Origin: Halisarca cf. caerulea
Lineage: Eukaryota; Porifera; Demospongiae; Chondrillida; Halisarcidae
Direction: 5' to 3'
DNA length: 64,000 bases
NCBI GenBank assembly: GCA_963170055.1
Contig: CAUJGJ010000263.1
Span: forward strand, 1,171,400-1,235,399
The position numbers and the translations under genes were made by a program. Below are positions 59,560 through 64,000 of this stretch, piece after piece (the stretch's first letter is position 1; each line of letters begins with the position of its first letter). The notes under the pieces are model-generated. The model was not told the origin of the DNA and did not search any database. It was given only the letters and a program-made list of their open reading frames with translations.

Positions 59560-60702
59560 TGTGCAAGGCTCCATGGTAATGTAGGCATCATACCCTGTAC
59601 AGAGGTACTGTTTTGGCACTTTTGATCTCTTTGGATTTGGTTCTGATGTCTCCGATTCTGTAGGTGTGGCCTTTTCCCACGCCCCTCCACCCTGTGAGGC
59701 TGCTACACGATCGATGCACACCATCACAGCATGTTTGAGTGGATGTGTTGCTTGCAGGGGGTGGGCTCTTGCAACAACAGAGTTTGATATCGGATCACAA
59801 ATGACCACACCTACAGGGTGCTGGAGAAATTGGCATGTGACAAAGCATCGGGAAATCTTTGATTCAGCACCACAAACCTCTCCTCTCTCACTCCCAAGTC
59901 GGGCCTCCTCTGTAGCCATTTGCATGAAGAATGATATATTTGCAAGTTGGTCCTGATTGAAAGCTTGTCCGTATAGTTTCCTTTCAAGACTAATGGACAC
60001 TTCTGGTCACACAGGGTGAACAACATACATACTTGGTAAGGTAGACAACATGGACTAACTTCTTGTCTTCATGGAAGTTAACAGGCCAATATTTACAACT
60101 ATTGTCGTATTGTTTTCTGGTGATGGGCTTGGACTGGGGAACTAAAACATCTTGGATATTTGTAAGGTCCGTTTTGTACCTTTGTAGGATATCTTTTAGA
60201 GTCGTATTCTCTTTATTTACTGTTAAAAGGATCTGTAGATTGTCTGCATGTGGTCAATATAGGAAAGAAAAAAAAAAGGAAAAAAACTCCCATGCCGGGA
60301 ATCGAACCCGGGCCGCGCGGGTGAAAGCCGCGAATCCTAGCCACTAGACCACATGGGATACTCTACAGGAGGATCTCCTAATGTACTATATAAACAAACC
60401 TTCGTGCTTTCTGACTCGTTTTACGTGTTGCAATGGGAATGGTGGCAAATCCCTGAGAAAACAAACATGAAATAGTTCAAATTACACATTTACATGGAAA
60501 TATGCATAGTAACTTTCCCTTACTTTACAATAGATGATGTTTGCTTTAAATCTATGATGTTTGCACATTTACACGAAACTAGAATGCAATGCAAGGAGGA
60601 TACCACGCAGTCGAATGGACTGATTGGTATTAGGTCTTCATTATAGGAGCACCTACCCAACTGAATCTCAGCCGTAACTTCTGATGGTAGAACAGCTCTC
60701 AT
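58128..60702 (-). CDS. ADAT3: tRNA-specific adenosine deaminase subunit ADAT3
   Basis: Six exons on the minus strand: 60702-60657, 60578-60524, 60452-60400, 60243-60033, 59989-59558, 58320-58128; 329 aa (human about 350-367). The N-terminal half matches the ADAT3-specific region (LPPFPLQHVKRVRKHE, YWPVNFHEDKK). The deaminase domain has HPLKHAVM, where Val replaces the catalytic Glu of HAE. This is the ADAT3 hallmark, since the subunit supports active ADAT2. The zinc ligands EPCTMCSMAL are intact. With ADAT2 it deaminates A34 to inosine in tRNAs with ANN anticodons. The 60 bases encoding AESKISRCFVTC and following residues could be a tiny retained intron, in frame either way. The intron between PCTM and CSM contains a GT repeat at the donor and a long minisatellite. 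tRNA-Glu lies in intron 3. Confidence 0.9.
58345..59285. repeat. 27-base minisatellite, about 35 copies, ADAT3 intron 5
   Basis: The unit is CACTACCAGCACCCACCCCA plus CAGCACA. Variants (AACAGCAG, ACCACCAG, CAGACA) recur in the same order, so a roughly 190-base higher-order block seems duplicated (58470-58620 against 58655-58800). It appears open in several frames on both strands only because 27 is a multiple of three. Confidence 0.95.
59494..59557. repeat. (CA)n microsatellite abutting the ADAT3 exon 5 donor
   Basis: In the sense strand the intron is GTGTGTGT from its first base. Confidence 0.95.
60287..60358 (-). tRNA. tRNA-Glu (anticodon UUC), nested in ADAT3 intron 3
   Basis: On the minus strand: acceptor TCCCATG pairs with CATGGGA, D-arm GGTCTAGTGGCTAGGATT region, anticodon stem CGCGG/CCGCG with loop CTTTCAC giving TTC, T-arm CCGGGTTCGATTCCCGG. 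A T-run follows on the same strand (plus A-run 60280-60286). It is on the sense strand of the 156-base host intron, which is almost filled by it. Confidence 0.95.
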
Positions 60703-60828
60703 TTGGTTATTTTCACTACATCGTGCGGGAGCTCTAGATAGACAAACAGACTACAATCATCGATTGATGTGATCAAATACTATTAGATAATAATTAAGAC
60801 TTGAAATCTACAAAAAGCAATGAGGTAC

Positions 60829-63687
60829 TTACAAATACAAAATATCATAATGTCCTGGTCGATAAAGGAGGTGCAAGCAAGGTTCTGAGCCTTCAGGAAA
60901 GTCGTGATGGTTGACTTTCCCTCCCTCTCCTCGGTCCATGTACTGCACACGCACATTGACATCAAGAGCTTGAGTGAGGGCTGAAATGTGGACATGATCA
61001 CTCTCGCATCTCATTGGCTCCACTTCCTACAACATCGGAGAAGGTGAATTGTGAATCTGAGCATTTTGAGGTCATTACTTCACGTGAGGATCACAAAATA
61101 CATACACGTGTCGTTATACATCCTATTGTACTATATGCACATGAAGAAATGACCTATTTTGATGCTTCTACATTCGTGCATCCATTATAGAACCAAAAAG
61201 AGCACTAACAACCGGCAACAACAATGTCGAGAACAAAAGTCAATAGAACTACAAACACTCTGACACTTCTCCAGTTGTGCTAGAATAGAATTATTACATT
61301 GCAATACCAACTCCACGTATTGACATTATTTTATCATCAGAAATTCATCTTGCCATAAAGAGGACACAAAAGCATGTGTTGCCAGAGCTGACATATTGGC
61401 TATCACCACTTATCTATGTACATGGGGTAGGGACAGAGTAAGGAGTATGTACTAGTCTGTGTACTGTACATGAGGTAGGGATAGAGTGAGGAGTGTGTAC
61501 TAGTCTGTGTACTGTACATGAGGTAGGGACAGAGTGAGGAGTATGTACTAGTCTGTGTACTGTACATGAGGTAGGGGTAGAGTGAGGAGTGTGCACTAGT
61601 CTGTGTACTGTACATGAGGTAGGGGTAGAGTGAGGAGTGTGCACTAGTCTGTGTACTGTACATGAGTAAAGCATGGCCAGCATGTAAGGAAGTACTCAGC
61701 TCACTTTAGAACAGAAATCCTTTATGGTTGCATGTCCTTGGAGAAAGGGGAGGTAGAATTCAGAGTTTTTCTGAAGGTAGCCAGAAGTGACAATTCTTAA
61801 GTAGCATACGAGGTAGTCTGACTGTCCTTGATCCTGAAAAACCTGAATCAAACAGTGCAAAGAGAAGGAAATTGTGACTTAAGATCAAACTGACCAGCAA
61901 ACCATTGGACAGCAAAACACCTCTAAACCAAACATTGTGCAATCTGGAACCTGCTCTAAACAGCATGTTTTAACAGAAGGATTTGTAGTTAATAATAATA
62001 ATAATAATTTCTTATTTAAACTGGGTTGGCCATTAAGCCAGAGGCTATTCCTAAGGCCCCCAGTATCCCACACACTCACTCACACACACGTACAATCACA
62101 TAGAATCAAATTCAAATTAGTTTGGTGGCTGCAGCAAGTTGTGCAAAATTGAGATAAACTCGGTTTGACCAAACTATAAAATGTACTGTCACGGTGGCAA
62201 ATACAGTAAGAAAAGAGGACATAAAGAAAGCAGTTCTTGAGGTATGTGCTGTAAGGCTTTTTCTGGGAAATCCACCCTTCATCTGTAGCTACTGCCTAGT
62301 GCTACTGATGAAGGGTGGAATTCCCAGAAAAGGCCTTATAGCACATTGACAAAACAGCGATGCTTCGTCTCTGGTTAACATGGTTAGTACATTTCTATCT
62401 AACATGTTTCAAATCTTGTTTATTACCTTTTCAACTATAGAGCCTCTCTATGTCAGAAACAGATGAAAACTGAACATTTCCACTGAAGCAAGGGTGCTTA
62501 AATTTAGAGAGGTTTCACTGTGGATGAGCCTGGGGTGTGTAGACCACACATGCACATGTGCATGCATGCACACTCGCACACATGCATGCACACACATGCA
62601 CACATGTACACACACACGCACACAAACACGTACACTCGCACACACGCACATACACACATACACACACGCGTGCATGCACGCACACATGTACACACACTAA
62701 CAAAATGAACTCATTCAGAGCTGCTTTCACTTGAAAGGGTTACCCCATAAAAACTGTGTGACATTACCCACTAAAGAGATCTCATGTGCAAATGTAGTCA
62801 CCTTCAACAAGTCTTCATCTGACGATGAGTCCTTCAATGAGTCAATGACATCCATGAACTGTTGTAGTCAATACAGAGAATAGGGAGAGTAAAAGAAGGA
62901 GGCCATCATATTCATCAGTTCACCTAGATATCTTTAGTGCAACAGCAAACAGGGTGAAACCATGCACATTCTACCAGTATCAGCTTGGCTGGCACCAGCA
63001 TCAGCCTGGCTGGCACCAGCATCAGCCTGGCTGTCACCAGCATCAGTGTGAGATCAGCCCACAACTTCGTAAAACATTCAACCTACGGTGTCATGGAAAT
63101 CCTCCACTGTGAATGAGGGATAACCCAAGTCCAAAACGGTCTCCTTTGCCTTTTCCAGCTTCTCCTTAAACCTACACGAGACAACTTAAAGATGTAGAGA
63201 GGTAAGTATGCACATGGTAAAACAAGTTAACATACTTCTTTGTGTCGAGTTCTTTCTTATTCAGCTTCTCAACGCATGCAAATGCAAACGCTCTAAAGAA
63301 ACAGTTTCCATCTCCTCTGGTTCTCCGCAGCTTAACATAACCTTTAGCTAAATCCTACATAAAACAGGCAATTTTAGTTTAAAACAAATGTCCAAATGTA
63401 CAGAATCCATAGCACTCAAAATTTACTTTAGCCTTTAAAGAATAAACCGGATCAGTTTGATATTCAGACACTAGAGAAGCCATGTCTTCTAACTCTCCAA
63501 CCAGATCCTGTGATTCTGATATCTACAGTAATGGAAGGAACAGAAGTATATTGGGTAAACAACAACACACTTATGTACTCTGTACATACTGTTATTGGTA
63601 GTATGTACACACACACATGCATGCACACATGTGTGCACACGCAAAACACACACGCAAGCAGGCAAGTGTGCACATGGGTGAATGCGT

Positions 63688-63778
<91 letters not shown>

Positions 63779-63938
63779 CACACACAGTGAAAGAATGAGA
63801 GCACAATGCACGTACGTACATACATGATGTACAGGTAGAGTTAAGCAAACTAGACTGTGTACTCTCTCTCTCACACACACACCTCTCTCTGTATCTGCTC
63901 CATTTGGTTGATAATAGCATCATCAATTGATCCCACAT
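60829..63938 (-). CDS. OTUB1: Otubain deubiquitinase OTUB1 (5' end beyond window)
   Basis: Seven exons visible on the minus strand: 63938-63883, 63522-63427, 63354-63236, 63171-63087, 62858-62802, 61842-61705, 61026-60829, about 248 aa; only the first exon(s) are missing to the right. The OTU catalytic segment is [12 protein letters not shown] (Asp and Cys nucleophile), and the His lies in [13 protein letters not shown] at the end. [13 protein letters not shown] corresponds to the N-terminal helix region that contacts E2 enzymes in vertebrate OTUB1. VEDFHDT and [15 protein letters not shown] are family blocks. OTUB1 cleaves K48-linked ubiquitin chains and also inhibits E2 enzymes non-catalytically. 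The stop at 60829 lies only 126 bases from the ADAT3 ATG on the same strand. Confidence 0.94.
61430..61672. repeat. 47-48-base minisatellite, five copies, OTUB1 last intron
   Basis: The unit contains TACTAGTCTGTGTACTGTAC and ATGAGGTAGGGACAGAGTG. Confidence 0.95.
62245..62345. mobile_element. Foldback element, OTUB1 intron
   Basis: About 39-base arms (TGTGCTGTAAGGCTTTTTCT out, AGAAAAGGCCTTATAGCACA back) with few differences enclose a 23-base spacer. No clear target duplication. Confidence 0.75.
62540..62700. repeat. Degenerate (CA)n/(CATG)n microsatellite, OTUB1 intron
   Basis: Mixed CACA, CATGCA and CGCA steps, TG-like in sense. Confidence 0.8.
62975..63050. repeat. 21-base tandem repeat, about 3.5 copies, OTUB1 intron
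   Basis: Unit CAGCCTGGCTGGCACCAGCAT. Confidence 0.9.
63690..63775. repeat. (CA)n microsatellite, OTUB1 intron
   Basis: CA on plus, TG in sense, one ACGTATAC interruption. Confidence 0.9.
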
Positions 63939-64000
63939 CTAACAAAACAAGTACATGTGGGTGAGGTGGTAAGGCCTGTGACAAGTGAGGAACAAATGCA

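Overview
This window reads as nuclear DNA of an early-branching animal. The proteins are animal-like: MCM5 comes out at 734 codons, and LRRC47, UTP25, a GTPBP1/2 protein, ADAT3, OTUB1 and a two-RRM SR protein are all present. Genes are split by many short GT-AG introns but packed closely, with about fifteen genes in 64 kb and gaps often of 60-300 bases. Dense families of small non-autonomous transposons fill introns and gaps. I favour a sponge (inference; no species call is possible from sequence alone). Long (TG)n/(CA)n microsatellites sit in most multi-exon genes.

Layout, left to right. 1-1071: a second copy of the 3' end of a phosphoglycolate phosphatase (PGP) gene joined to the 3' half of an L3HYPDH gene. 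1209-3441 (+): complete PGP. 5101-6970 (-): SLC46-type transporter, head-to-head with PPP1C (7104-12540, +). Then GTPBP1/2 (13029-18526, +) and UTP25 (18786-25273, +), tail-to-tail with MCM5 (25543-37523, -). MCM5 is head-to-head with LRRC47 (37630-39885, +) across 106 bases holding a perfect E2F-type site. 41855-45690 (-): a short Shisa-like cysteine-rich membrane protein. SRP9 (45925-48639, -) is head-to-head with ZCCHC9 (48702-52871, +) with only 62 bases between start codons. An SR splicing factor (53065-55658, -) is head-to-head with SYNJ2BP (55825-57342, +). ADAT3 (58128-60702, -) and OTUB1 (60829 to beyond 63938, -) are in tandem.

Three intact tRNA genes lie inside introns: Ala-CGC in GTPBP, Ala-AGC in UTP25 and Glu-UUC in ADAT3. 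Many genes here serve growth and information handling (replication, ribosome assembly, translation and its quality control, SRP targeting, splicing, tRNA editing). They are arranged largely as divergent pairs with very short shared promoters. No operon or single pathway is implied.

The most unusual pattern is that long GT repeats begin exactly at, or within about ten bases of, the 5' splice site in at least a dozen introns of unrelated genes, with a clear sense-strand TG bias. Other notable items are several foldback elements (one with a perfect 9-base target duplication), a hAT-type MITE with a perfect 8-base duplication, a coding minisatellite in ZCCHC9, and a roughly 0.9-kb minisatellite in the ADAT3 intron that splits the zinc-binding PCxxC motif. 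All exon boundaries were deduced by hand from GT-AG sites, reading phase and remembered family sequences; no alignments or searches were run.
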